Source: DASTCC01 sp035711465
GTDB taxonomy: Bacteria > Acidobacteriota > Vicinamibacteria > Vicinamibacterales > SCN-69-37
Assembly (NCBI GenBank): GCA_035711465.1
Contig: DASTCC010000284.1
Span: forward strand, 1 to 17,146
Length of the DNA stretch: 17,146 nt
Direction: 5' to 3'
Positions 6,888-14,032 of this stretch are shown here, one piece after another. The translations under genes were made by a program, and so were the position numbers. Positions within the stretch are counted from its first letter, which is position 1. Every line of letters starts with the position of its first letter. Under the pieces are notes generated by a model. It did not search any database. It was not told the DNA's origin and saw only the letters and a list, made by a program, of their open reading frames with translations.

Positions 6888-8509
6888 TCCCCGCCCCTGC
6901 TCTCCGGCCAGCCGACGATCTCGTACAGCCACACGTTGCGATCGTCGGTGAGCCGCTTCAGATAGGCCTCGTAAGGCGGAAGGCGTTCGAGCAGACGCGC
7001 CCGGGCCTCGGCGTTGTAGTCGTCCATGTGCCAGACGACATAGCGTACGCCGCGCGCGCGCAGAATCTCGAACGACGCCGGATCCGGAAATGCGTTGATC
7101 GGCCCGGCGATGGTGTCGAAGTCCGTCGGCGTCAGATCGCTGTAGCCGTTCACGAGCGGCTTCCAGTGCGCCGTCGAGCCGAACATGTAGCGCGTGTGGT
7201 TGTGATAGTCGCTCGACCTGTACATGAACGGGAACTCGACGACTGCACCGGGAGCGGCGCTCGCCAGCATCCGGTAGGCCTCGGGAACGGGGTCCGGCCG
7301 GGCCAGTGGCCACGGCATCGCGGCCAGCTCGACGACGGCGCCGGCGATCAGCGCCGGCACGACCCAGAGACGCCCGGCTGCCACGCGCCGCACTGCGAAA
7401 CCGGCGAGCACCGCGAGCGCGAAGGTCACGACGATGCCGAGCCGCACCGGCGCGCGAAGCAGCGCGATCATCGGCACGATCTCAAACAGGATCGAATACA
7501 AGCCGCCGCGCGGCCCGAGCGAGGCCCAGAAGGCGAGGCCGCCGACGACAGCGTACGCGATGACGGCCAGACGCTGGCGCGGCGCCTCGCGGAGACCAGC
7601 GCCGATGCCAGCAAGCGCCAGGCCGATGGCGAGAAAGCCCGGGAAGACCGACTCGGGTCCCGTGGGCAGCAGGGCGCCGTGCAAATGCGACGGCGAGCTC
7701 AGGTACATCGTCGCGTCGCCGGAATACGGCTCCGTATCGGCGAGAGAACGTTCACCCGCCGTGCCGATGCCCGCTCTCGCCTTCGTGAAGGGCACGACGA
7801 CGGGCAGGACCATCACGGCGGCCGTGACAATCGCGAGCATCAGCCCCAGCCAGTACTGCCGCGTGGCGCGCGCGAAGACCAGGGCTGCAGCGCCGACGGC
7901 AAGGCCCGCGAAGATGCCGTAGTACGCGCAGGCCAGCGCGGTGGTCGCAAGCGCCGCGCCGATCGACACGCCGCGTCCCCACGTCGGCCGGTCGTGAAAG
8001 CGCTCGAGCGCGAGGAACACCAGTGGAAACCCGAACGCCATCAGCAGCTGGATGTGCGCGGTGTGCGCCTGCACGAACGGACAGAACGTGAACAGCGTCG
8101 CCGACACCAGCCCGGCGCCGGCCGATCCGGTGAGCCGGCGTACCAACGCCCAGGTCAGCACGAACGTCAGGAGCAGCGCGAGGGCGACGGCGAAGTTGTG
8201 CGCCGCGAGCGCGTTTCTCGACACCGCGAATGCCGGCAGCCCGAGTACGCCGGCGACGAGATTGAGCTCGGAGTACGCCAGCGTCCCCGGGTGAGGATGG
8301 AAGATGTTCGCGTTGAAGAGATTCGACGGCGACGTCAGCAGCGCGTGATCGATCCAGCCGACGTTCCAGATGCTGAAGCGGCCGTCGCCGGTGTTGACGC
8401 GGCCGGCGCTCGCCATCGCCGGCACCAGCGGATACGTCATCACGACGATGAGTGCGAGGCCGATGGCACTCGCGCGCAGCCACTCTCTCGATGAGGCTGG
8501 GGCGAGCAC
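6884..8509 (-). CDS. Multi-spanning GT-C-like membrane protein
   Basis: 541 residues. An N-terminal membrane segment (about 12-35) is followed by the loop GDGRFSIWNVGWIDHALL (41-58) and HPHPGTLAYSELNLVAG (71-87). Asp42 or Glu81 would be the candidate acidic residue of a GT-C fold. Roughly ten membrane helices follow. A soluble C-terminal part from about 395 contains VVEFPFMYRSSDYHNHTRYMFG and VRYVVWHMDDY. Proteins of this layout in GC-rich environmental bacteria are usually annotated only as membrane or glycosyltransferase family proteins. The GTG at 8509 is the first start and the next in-frame start lies deep inside the first helix, so GTG is kept even though it sits 5 nt after a TATAAT box. 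It is coupled to the GT-C gene downstream by GTGA. Confidence 0.75.
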   Translation of the reverse strand: MLAPASSREWLRASAIGLALIVVMTYPLVPAMASAGRVNTGDGRFSIWNVGWIDHALLTSPSNLFNANIFHPHPGTLAYSELNLVAGVLGLPAFAVSRNALAAHNFAVALALLLTFVLTWALVRRLTGSAGAGLVSATLFTFCPFVQAHTAHIQLLMAFGFPLVFLALERFHDRPTWGRGVSIGAALATTALACAYYGIFAGLAVGAAALVFARATRQYWLGLMLAIVTAAVMVLPVVVPFTKARAGIGTAGERSLADTEPYSGDATMYLSSPSHLHGALLPTGPESVFPGFLAIGLALAGIGAGLREAPRQRLAVIAYAVVGGLAFWASLGPRGGLYSILFEIVPMIALLRAPVRLGIVVTFALAVLAGFAVRRVAAGRLWVVPALIAGAVVELAAMPWPLARPDPVPEAYRMLASAAPGAVVEFPFMYRSSDYHNHTRYMFGSTAHWKPLVNGYSDLTPTDFDTIAGPINAFPDPASFEILRARGVRYVVWHMDDYNAEARARLLERLPPYEAYLKRLTDDRNVWLYEIVGWPESRGGE

Positions 8510-8514
8510 GCGCG

Positions 8515-8520
8515 ATTATA
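8515..8520 (-). promoter_or_regulatory. TATAAT box, predicted leaderless promoter
   Basis: The minus strand has a perfect TATAAT followed by CGCGC and then the GTG start at 8509. A start site 6-7 nt after the box falls on the GTG itself, so the transcript would have no leader. A weak -35 (TCGGAC) lies 17 nt upstream. Confidence 0.5.
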
Positions 8521-8558
8521 CAACGCGCCTTTCATGCGTCCGACGCGCGAAACGCGGA

Positions 8559-8567
8559 TGGTATGCT
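8559..8567 (+). promoter_or_regulatory. Extended -10 promoter for the deacetylase operon
   Basis: TGGTATGCT fits an extended -10 (TGn plus TATGCT, four of six to TATAAT). It is followed by 12 nt and the ATG at 8580. The predicted start near 8575 leaves a leader of about 5 nt, so this transcript would also be nearly leaderless. No Shine-Dalgarno is present. Confidence 0.45.
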
Positions 8568-8579
8568 GACCGCTGACCG

Positions 8580-9707
8580 ATGCCGCGTGTGCCGACAGGA
8601 GCGCCCTTCGACGAGCGTGGCGGACGCCTCCGCGGACTGATCGATCTCGCCGCCGGACACTATCCCGCGTTCCTCTTCGGTCTCGGCGTCGGCCGCATCC
8701 TGCCGGTCTTTCATTTCCACGAGACCACCGCCGCAGAGCTCGAACCGGCGTTCCGCCATCTCGCCGAGAATGGCTATCGGACCGTGACCTCGGACGACGT
8801 CGATCGCCTCGTGCACGACGGCGTCCATCCCGGCGAGCGGACGGTGATGCTCGCGTTCGACGACGCGCTCGCGAGCCTGTGGCTGGTCGTCGGTCCGCTG
8901 CTGCGCAAGTACGGCCTCCGTGCGGTCACCTACGCGATACCCGGCCGCATGATCGATGCCGCCGCGGTGCGTCCGACGATCGACGATGGCCCGGCCGACG
9001 CGCAGGCGGTCGACGCCTCCGAGCAGCCCTTCGCCACGTGGCCCGAGCTCCGCGCGCTCGCTGCCGCCGGGCTGGTCGAAGTGCAGTCGCACACCTGGTC
9101 CCACTCGCTGATCTTCGTCGGCGACCAGGTCGTCGATCTCGTCCGGCCAGACTTCGCGTCGGTGCTGTTGTTGAACCGGCCGCGCCGCAGCGTCGGCGAT
9201 CCGCCCGTGTTCGTCACGCCTGCCGACCTGGGGCATCCGCTGTTCGCCAGTCGATCGCGAATGTCGGATGGGCTGCGCTTCATTCCCGACGCCGAGTCGT
9301 GCGCGCGGGTGATGGAGGCGGTCGCCGGGCGCGGCGGCGCGGCGCTCTTCGCGCGCGACGGCTGGCGCGCCGAGCTCGCCGACGTGCTTGGCAGTGTGCG
9401 GGGATCGTTCGAGTCGGCGGCCGATCGCCAGCGCGCGATCGAAGACGAGCTGGTTCGTGCCCGCGATGAGCTTCAGGCGCGGCTTGGCGCGCCGGTCCCC
9501 CACATCTGCCTGCCGTGGGGCGTCGCCGGCGACGTCACCCGCGATGCGCTGCGGCGGCTCGGCTTCCGCACCGCGTTCGCCAACCGGATGAGCGGGCGCC
9601 TCGCCGTGGCCGCCGGCGACGACGCCTTCGCGCTCAAGCGTCTGCACAGCCGCCACGTCTTCGCTCTGCCGGGGACGGGCCGCCGCACCTTCACGTTCGT
9701 CCAATGA
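8580..9707 (+). CDS. Polysaccharide deacetylase (NodB homology, CE4)
   Basis: 375 residues. NodB motif 1 appears as AFDDA (Asp94 the likely base, Asp95 a metal ligand) rather than the usual TFDDG. Motif 2 is SHTWSH (170-175), giving metal ligands His171 and His175. The roughly 75 residues between these motifs are longer than in minimal NodB domains. ICLPWG and the following segment (about 305-325) correspond to the R/LPxG region of motif 3. No signal peptide is seen, so a cytoplasmic or membrane-associated location is possible. The expected reaction is metal-dependent removal of N- or O-acetyl groups from a glycan. First gene of the rightward operon; its TGA overlaps the next ATG (ATGA). The substrate is not known. 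Confidence 0.85.
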   Translation: MPRVPTGAPFDERGGRLRGLIDLAAGHYPAFLFGLGVGRILPVFHFHETTAAELEPAFRHLAENGYRTVTSDDVDRLVHDGVHPGERTVMLAFDDALASLWLVVGPLLRKYGLRAVTYAIPGRMIDAAAVRPTIDDGPADAQAVDASEQPFATWPELRALAAAGLVEVQSHTWSHSLIFVGDQVVDLVRPDFASVLLLNRPRRSVGDPPVFVTPADLGHPLFASRSRMSDGLRFIPDAESCARVMEAVAGRGGAALFARDGWRAELADVLGSVRGSFESAADRQRAIEDELVRARDELQARLGAPVPHICLPWGVAGDVTRDALRRLGFRTAFANRMSGRLAVAAGDDAFALKRLHSRHVFALPGTGRRTFTFVQ

Positions 9708-10774
9708 GCCCGCCGCAACCGGCGATTGCACTGGTGCCGTTCCCTGACGACGTCGAAGTGGCGGTCGTCTCGCACAACGGCCGGGAGACGCTGCCGCGTC
9801 TGCTCGCCTGCGTCATCGAGGCCGGCGCGCCGTTCGATCGCATCTTCATCTACGACGTCGGCAGCACCGACGACACCGCCGCCTACATCGCCCGCGAGTG
9901 GCCCGGTGTCACCGTCCGCCGGCTCGAGGAGAACGTCGGCCCGGACCCGGGCCGCAACTGGGCGCTTCGCGCCGCCGTGCATCCCTACGTGCTGCTGCTC
10001 GACGCCGACGCGTTCATGCGGCCCGATTGTCCGGTGCGGCTGCGCGAGGCCCTCGATCCCACCGCCCTCGTCGGCACCGTGACGCCGATCGTCGTGCACG
10101 CGCAGGATCCGGAGCGGCTGCAGTACGCCGAAGGCTTCCTCCATTTCATCTGCGAAGCAATCAACCCGTGGATGGATCGCCCGGTCGCCGAGCGTGGTCG
10201 GGACCGGCGCGACATCGGCGCCGCGCCGGCGGTCGCCCTGCTCATCGACGTCCGGATCGCGCATCTGATCGGACTCTGGGACGATCGCTATTTCATCGGC
10301 AAGGAGGACGGCGATTTCTGTCACCGGCTGCGCATGGCCGGGTACCGGCTCGTCGAGGAACCGCGCGCCGTCGTCGAGCATCGCAGCAAGCCGCGGACGG
10401 CGTGGCTGTTCCACCATCAGATTCGCAACCGCTGGCATTTCCTGCTGAAGAACTACGAGATGCGCACGCTCGTGGTGCTGGCGCCGGCGCTCGCGCTTCA
10501 CGAGGTGCTGCAGCTCGGCCTGCTGACCGTGAAGGGCCACCTCGGACCGTGGCTGAAAGCCGTCCGCGGCCTGATCTCCTGGATGCCCGGCCTGCCCGCC
10601 GAGCGGCGGCGCTACCAGCGCATGCGCACCGTTCGCGATCGCGATCTGCTTCGCTGCGCGCCGCTCATCGTCCGCGCCGACCTCGCCGGCGGCGCCCTCG
10701 GCCGCGGTTTCAAGACGCTGTACGATCGCTGGCTCGCGGCCTACTGGGCGGTCGCGCGCCATCTGATCTCCTGA
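9704..10774 (+). CDS. GT2 family glycosyltransferase
   Basis: 356 residues from the ATG at 9704, which overlaps the deacetylase stop (ATGA). The frame is open further upstream, but that part is out-of-frame deacetylase sequence. GT-A fold marks are VAVVSHNGRETLPRLL (strand 1), IYDVGSTDDT (nucleotide-binding loop), the metal-binding Asp100-Ala-Asp102 (LLLDADAFM) and the Glu201-Asp202 pair in KEDGDFCHRLRMAGYR, the usual catalytic-base region of rhamnosyltransferase-like GT2 enzymes. The C-terminal 120 residues contain amphipathic helices (LVVLAPALALHEVLQLGLL) that may contact the membrane. It should add a sugar to a lipid-linked glycan in the cytoplasm. Seven bases separate it from the flippase fusion gene. 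Confidence 0.9.
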   Translation: MSPPQPAIALVPFPDDVEVAVVSHNGRETLPRLLACVIEAGAPFDRIFIYDVGSTDDTAAYIAREWPGVTVRRLEENVGPDPGRNWALRAAVHPYVLLLDADAFMRPDCPVRLREALDPTALVGTVTPIVVHAQDPERLQYAEGFLHFICEAINPWMDRPVAERGRDRRDIGAAPAVALLIDVRIAHLIGLWDDRYFIGKEDGDFCHRLRMAGYRLVEEPRAVVEHRSKPRTAWLFHHQIRNRWHFLLKNYEMRTLVVLAPALALHEVLQLGLLTVKGHLGPWLKAVRGLISWMPGLPAERRRYQRMRTVRDRDLLRCAPLIVRADLAGGALGRGFKTLYDRWLAAYWAVARHLIS

Positions 10775-10781
10775 CGCGCCG

Positions 10782-12701
10782 ATGCGCCGCAACTACGTCT
10801 ACGCCGCGATCACCTCCGCCAGCGCGGGACTGCTCTTCGCGCTGACGCTGATCGCCGCGAAGACGCTCAGCGTCGACGACTTCGGCAGGTTCCAGTGGGT
10901 CCTGCGCCTCGCGATTCTCGGCGAGGCGATCATGGATCTCGGCCTCCACCAGATCACCGTCCGCGCGATCGCCCGCGACCGCAGCGACGCCGCGCGGCTG
11001 TTGAGCAACTCGCTGGCGTTGAAGGCGCTGCCGGCGCTGGCGATGGTCGTGGTGATGACCGCGAGCGTCTATTTGCTGCGCGACGAAGCCGACGTCCGGC
11101 TGGCCGGCGTGCTGATGATCGGCTCGGCGGTCTTTCGCTCCTACCTTCTCACCGCCCGCGGCGTGTTCATGGGGCTCGAGCGTTTCGGCCACGACACGGT
11201 GGTCGTCGTCACCGATCGCCTGCTGCTGCTCGTCGCGGGCGCGCTCGCGCTGCAGGCGGGCGGCGGGCTGCTCGGGCTCGCCGCGGTGTTCGTCGTCGCC
11301 CGCTTCTTCACGGTGTCGGGGGCGCTGATCGCCGCGCAGCGGCTCGTCGGTCGCGCCGGTCTCGGCTTCGACTACGCGCTGTGGCGGCAGATGCAGGCCA
11401 CTGCGCTGCCGCTCGGCGTCTTCCTCGTCGTCCTCAACTTGTACTCGTACATCGACACGGTGATGCTGGGCGTGATGTCCACGGATGAAGAGACCGGGAT
11501 GTACGGCGCAGCCTACAACCTCTACGAAGGGCTCAGCTTCATTCCGGCGGCGATCGCGTCGGTGCTGGCGCCGCGGCTGTCGCACCTCTGGGCCACGGAT
11601 CGCGCGGCGCATCGCACGCTCGCGCGGCAGGGACTGCTGCGAGCGGTCGGCCTGGCGGCCGTAGCGGCGGTGCCAGTGTGGCTCCTCGCGCCGATGCTCC
11701 TGTCGATCTACAACAACCCGCTCGACCCCCGCGACTACCGCGCCGCCAGCGCCGCGTTTCGGATTCTCACCGGCGGGCTGTTCTTCATCTTCCCCATCTG
11801 GATCCTGCAAACGCTCGCGATGTCGGTCTTCCGCGAGCGGATGCTGCTCGCCACCACGACGGTCGGCGTCGCGCTGAACGCGGCGCTGAACTGGTTCTGG
11901 ATTCCCGACTACGGGCGCGACGGCGCCGCGCTGGCCACGCTGCTCGGCGAGATGCTGACGATGACGCTGCTCTTCTACGGCCTGCGCGACGTCATCTTCG
12001 GGCGGGTGCAGGCGCACGAGGGGCCGGCGGCCTCGGACGACGTCGAGTTCGGGAATCTGGAAGCGAACGTCGCCTTCATCGACGCCGCCGCCCGCGTCGG
12101 ACCAGACGATCGCGTGCTCGAGATCGGCAGCGGCCGCGGGTCGATGCTGCGGCAACTGCGCGCCCGCGGTCTGCGCGCGGTGGGCCTCGACGTCAACCGC
12201 CAGTTGCTCGCCGAAGCGCGGACGCGCGGCGCGCTGCCGGTGGCGCTCACGGCCGGCACCGGGCTGCCCTTTCCGGATTGCACCTTCGACGCCGTCATGA
12301 GCTTCGACGTCCTCGAGCACATTCGCGACACCGACGCGCACCTCGTGGAAGTGCGGCGCGTGCTGAAGCCTGGCGGCGTGTACCTGCTGCAGACGCCGAA
12401 CAAGTGGACGAACACGGTGTTCGAGACGATTCGCTGGAAGAGCTTCACCGCCTGGCGCGCCGACCATTGCTCGCTCCACACCGCCAGCCAGCTCGAACGC
12501 CGGCTGCGTGCGCACGGCTTCGAACCGACGTTCGCCGACGTCGCCGTCGTCACGCCCTTTTTCCGCGAGAAGGTGCGCCGTCATCTCGGCGCGCCCGGCG
12601 CCCTCCTGCTTGCGATCGCCAACCCGGACCGCCTGCCGCGGCGCTGGCGCACGAACTTCTACGTACGCGCCGTTAGACTCGACAAGGAAACTCAAAACTG
12701 A
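10782..12701 (+). CDS. Wzx-like flippase fused to a class I SAM methyltransferase
   Basis: 639 residues in one uninterrupted frame. Residues 1 to about 405 look like a polysaccharide transporter (Wzx/MurJ-type MOP flippase). The evidence is about 12 hydrophobic segments, the N-terminal KTLSVDDFGRFQWVLRLA typical of Wzx proteins, and YSYIDTVMLGVM in the middle. After a short linker (VQAHEGPAASDD) comes a complete methyltransferase of about 220 residues: motif I VLEIGSGRG (445-453), VGLDVN, PFPDCTFDAVMSFDVLEHI, and a C-terminal extension. The flippase should carry a lipid-linked glycan across the inner membrane; the fused enzyme could methylate it on the cytoplasmic side. Such domain joining is unusual. 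The last codons and stop are formed by a heptamer repeat. No frameshift is seen, so fusion is the best reading. Confidence 0.85.
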   Translation: MRRNYVYAAITSASAGLLFALTLIAAKTLSVDDFGRFQWVLRLAILGEAIMDLGLHQITVRAIARDRSDAARLLSNSLALKALPALAMVVVMTASVYLLRDEADVRLAGVLMIGSAVFRSYLLTARGVFMGLERFGHDTVVVVTDRLLLLVAGALALQAGGGLLGLAAVFVVARFFTVSGALIAAQRLVGRAGLGFDYALWRQMQATALPLGVFLVVLNLYSYIDTVMLGVMSTDEETGMYGAAYNLYEGLSFIPAAIASVLAPRLSHLWATDRAAHRTLARQGLLRAVGLAAVAAVPVWLLAPMLLSIYNNPLDPRDYRAASAAFRILTGGLFFIFPIWILQTLAMSVFRERMLLATTTVGVALNAALNWFWIPDYGRDGAALATLLGEMLTMTLLFYGLRDVIFGRVQAHEGPAASDDVEFGNLEANVAFIDAAARVGPDDRVLEIGSGRGSMLRQLRARGLRAVGLDVNRQLLAEARTRGALPVALTAGTGLPFPDCTFDAVMSFDVLEHIRDTDAHLVEVRRVLKPGGVYLLQTPNKWTNTVFETIRWKSFTAWRADHCSLHTASQLERRLRAHGFEPTFADVAVVTPFFREKVRRHLGAPGALLLAIANPDRLPRRWRTNFYVRAVRLDKETQN

Positions 12702-12722
12702 AGACTCAAGGCTGGACACTTG
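12688..12722 (+). repeat. Degenerate heptamer tandem repeat at the gene end
   Basis: Five consecutive 7-nt units read AAACTCA, AAACTGA, AGACTCA, AGGCTGG and ACACTTG, with a decaying match from left to right. The second unit supplies the TGA stop of the flippase fusion gene, so the C-terminus (KETQN) is coded by the repeat. The rest of 12723-12826, between the two convergent genes, shows no terminator with a U-tract. Confidence 0.6.
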
Positions 12723-12826
12723 CGCGCCGCTGGAAATGAATCGAATCCGAGTTGGCGAGCGCCAGCGCAGTCCTGGCATCCGCCCGCACCTGTCGGCCCC
12801 GGAGCACCCGACGGCACCGACGACGT

Positions 12827-13834
12827 CTATCGTCGCAAGAGGAGTGGCGGAGGCGTCGCAGGCGTTTCGAGGCGGCGCTTGATCTCGTTGAAGAACGTCT
12901 GCGCGAGCACGCGGTAGCCTTCCGCGGTCGGATGCAGGCCGTCGCCGCCGATCAGCGTGGTGACCTGCGGAATCATTGCGGCGTAGGCGTCGACGAGATA
13001 CGCGCCTTCCTGGCCCGCCAGGAACCGGATCTCGTCGTTGGCGGGAATCACGAGCTCCTTGGCGCCGCCGAGCCGGCCGTCCTTGAGCGGCATCAGCGTG
13101 CTGATGAAGACGTGCGGGACGCCGCGGCGCTTGGCGTCGCGGATGTCGAACTTCAGCGCCTGCGCCATGCTGTTGATGCCCGCCGCGCCGCCCTCGGAGA
13201 TGTCGATGATCCCCTGCATCAGCAGCACGGCCTGCGGCTTGAACGCGTCGATGGCCGCCGAGATCTTGGCGTTGCCTTCCACGGCCGAATCGCCCGGCGT
13301 GCCCTGGTTGATGACGTTGGGCGACTGGCTGATGTAGCGGGCGCGCAGCAGTCCCTGCAGCACCGTCGGATACGACCGCGAGGGATCGAGGACAAACGGT
13401 GCGAAGTGCATCTGGCTGTCCTGGACTTCGCCGGCCGTGAGACTGTCGCCGAACGCGAGGAACTGCGTCACTGCCAGCTTCGGCGCCTCGGTCAGCGTCA
13501 CCGCGAACGAGCAGGACGTCGATCGCGCGGCGGCATCCGAAACCGCGCAGCTCACCGAGGTGGCGCCAACCGGGAACATGGTCCCGGATGCCGGGGAACA
13601 GACCACGCTGACGGGCGCCACGCCGCCCACGACCTGTGGCGGGACGTACTCGACCTGCGTGGGACCAGCGACGTTGTTCAGCGCCAGCGGCGCGGGACAG
13701 ATGGCCTGTAGCTCCGGCGGCGGAGGCGGCGGTTGCTGCGTCGGCCCTGTGGGCGTGCTTCCGCACGCCACAGAGGCAGCCAGGACGGCGGCCAGGCCCA
13801 GCAGACGCCGGCGTCGATTGGAGGGAGTGCGCAC
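12827..13834 (-). CDS. HYR-GDSL esterase-like lipoprotein
   Basis: 335 residues. An arginine-rich start, a hydrophobic run and ASVAC give a probable lipoprotein signal with lipidated Cys24 (the -3 Ser is not the usual Leu). A proline-rich linker (about 31-40) follows. Residues about 45-115 form a HYR (Ig-like) domain, with VVCSPASGTMFPVGATSVSC as its signature. Residues 120-325 are an SGNH/GDSL hydrolase: GDSL at 129-132 (nucleophile Ser131) and Asp298-Gly-Leu-His301 in block V. Block III reads QGIIDI, so Ile210 replaces the oxyanion Asn of GxND. It probably sits on the periplasmic or outer face of the envelope and cleaves esters of a glycan or lipid, if it is active. The GTG start has no clear Shine-Dalgarno. 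Transcribed leftward, separate from the neighbouring lipoprotein genes. Confidence 0.85.
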   Translation of the reverse strand: MRTPSNRRRRLLGLAAVLAASVACGSTPTGPTQQPPPPPPELQAICPAPLALNNVAGPTQVEYVPPQVVGGVAPVSVVCSPASGTMFPVGATSVSCAVSDAAARSTSCSFAVTLTEAPKLAVTQFLAFGDSLTAGEVQDSQMHFAPFVLDPSRSYPTVLQGLLRARYISQSPNVINQGTPGDSAVEGNAKISAAIDAFKPQAVLLMQGIIDISEGGAAGINSMAQALKFDIRDAKRRGVPHVFISTLMPLKDGRLGGAKELVIPANDEIRFLAGQEGAYLVDAYAAMIPQVTTLIGGDGLHPTAEGYRVLAQTFFNEIKRRLETPATPPPLLLRR

Positions 13835-13854
13835 CCGGATGAAACCCAGTTGGG

Positions 13855-13891
13855 GCCGGCAGACAGGTCCGGAGAACTCCGGCAGGCCGGC
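13855..13891. repeat. Nested dyad in the leader of the GDSL gene
   Basis: CCGGAG-AA-CTCCGG (13869-13882) is a perfect inverted repeat. It is flanked by GCCGGC at 13855-13860 and 13886-13891, which can also pair with each other. It lies between the predicted promoter and the GTG start at 13834, so it may be an operator or a leader hairpin. Confidence 0.45.
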
Positions 13892-13909
13892 CTGGACGTT
13901 CTGAAAGAA

Positions 13910-13937
13910 GTTACAGAGGCGACCCGGGGGGCGTCAA
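13910..13937 (-). promoter_or_regulatory. Putative sigma-70-like promoter of the GDSL lipoprotein gene
   Basis: The minus strand has TTGACG (13932-13937), a 16-nt spacer and TGTAAC (13910-13915), which match five and four of six consensus bases. Transcription would start near 13903 and leave a leader of about 70 nt containing the dyad. It would separate this gene from the lipoprotein gene upstream. Confidence 0.4.
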
Positions 13938-13993
13938 GCAACCCGCCCCCGGCTCACCCGTGAATCGGGGACTGGTTATTCGGGCACCGGAAC

Positions 13994-14021
13994 GCGAGTC
14001 GGGGAATCGGCCCCGACTCGC
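13994..14021 (-). terminator. Strong hairpin after the lipoprotein gene, no U-tract
   Basis: GCGAGTCGGGG and CCCCGACTCGC form a perfect 11-bp stem with a 6-nt loop, starting 11 nt after the TAA at 14033. On the minus strand the bases that follow (GTTCCGGTG) are not a U-run, so this is either a weak intrinsic terminator or a 3'-end stabiliser. Confidence 0.5.
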
Positions 14022-14032
14022 TACCGACTCCG

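Noticed and set aside
5040..6965. 641-codon open frame on the plus strand
   Set aside because: Antisense to the GT-C gene, low-complexity Arg/Glu/Asp-rich translation with no recognisable motif. The same holds for the frames at 7028-8494, 2669-3898 and 14135-15268.
6888..7313. Upstream extension of the GT-C frame
   Set aside because: It reads the neighbouring membrane-protein gene out of frame; the GTG at 6887 with a GTGA overlap and a preceding CAGGGG is a better start.
12688..12722. Heptamer repeats as a CRISPR array
   Set aside because: Units are 7 nt, contiguous and degenerate with no spacers.
12817..12835. CGACG-tctat-CGTCG hairpin as a terminator between the convergent genes
   Set aside because: Only 5 bp, partly inside the GDSL coding end and without a U-tract on either strand.
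10710..13766. 1018-codon open frame on the minus strand
   Set aside because: It is antisense to the flippase fusion and out of frame with the GDSL gene, and its product is rich in Arg, Gln and His with no domain. High GC keeps such frames open.
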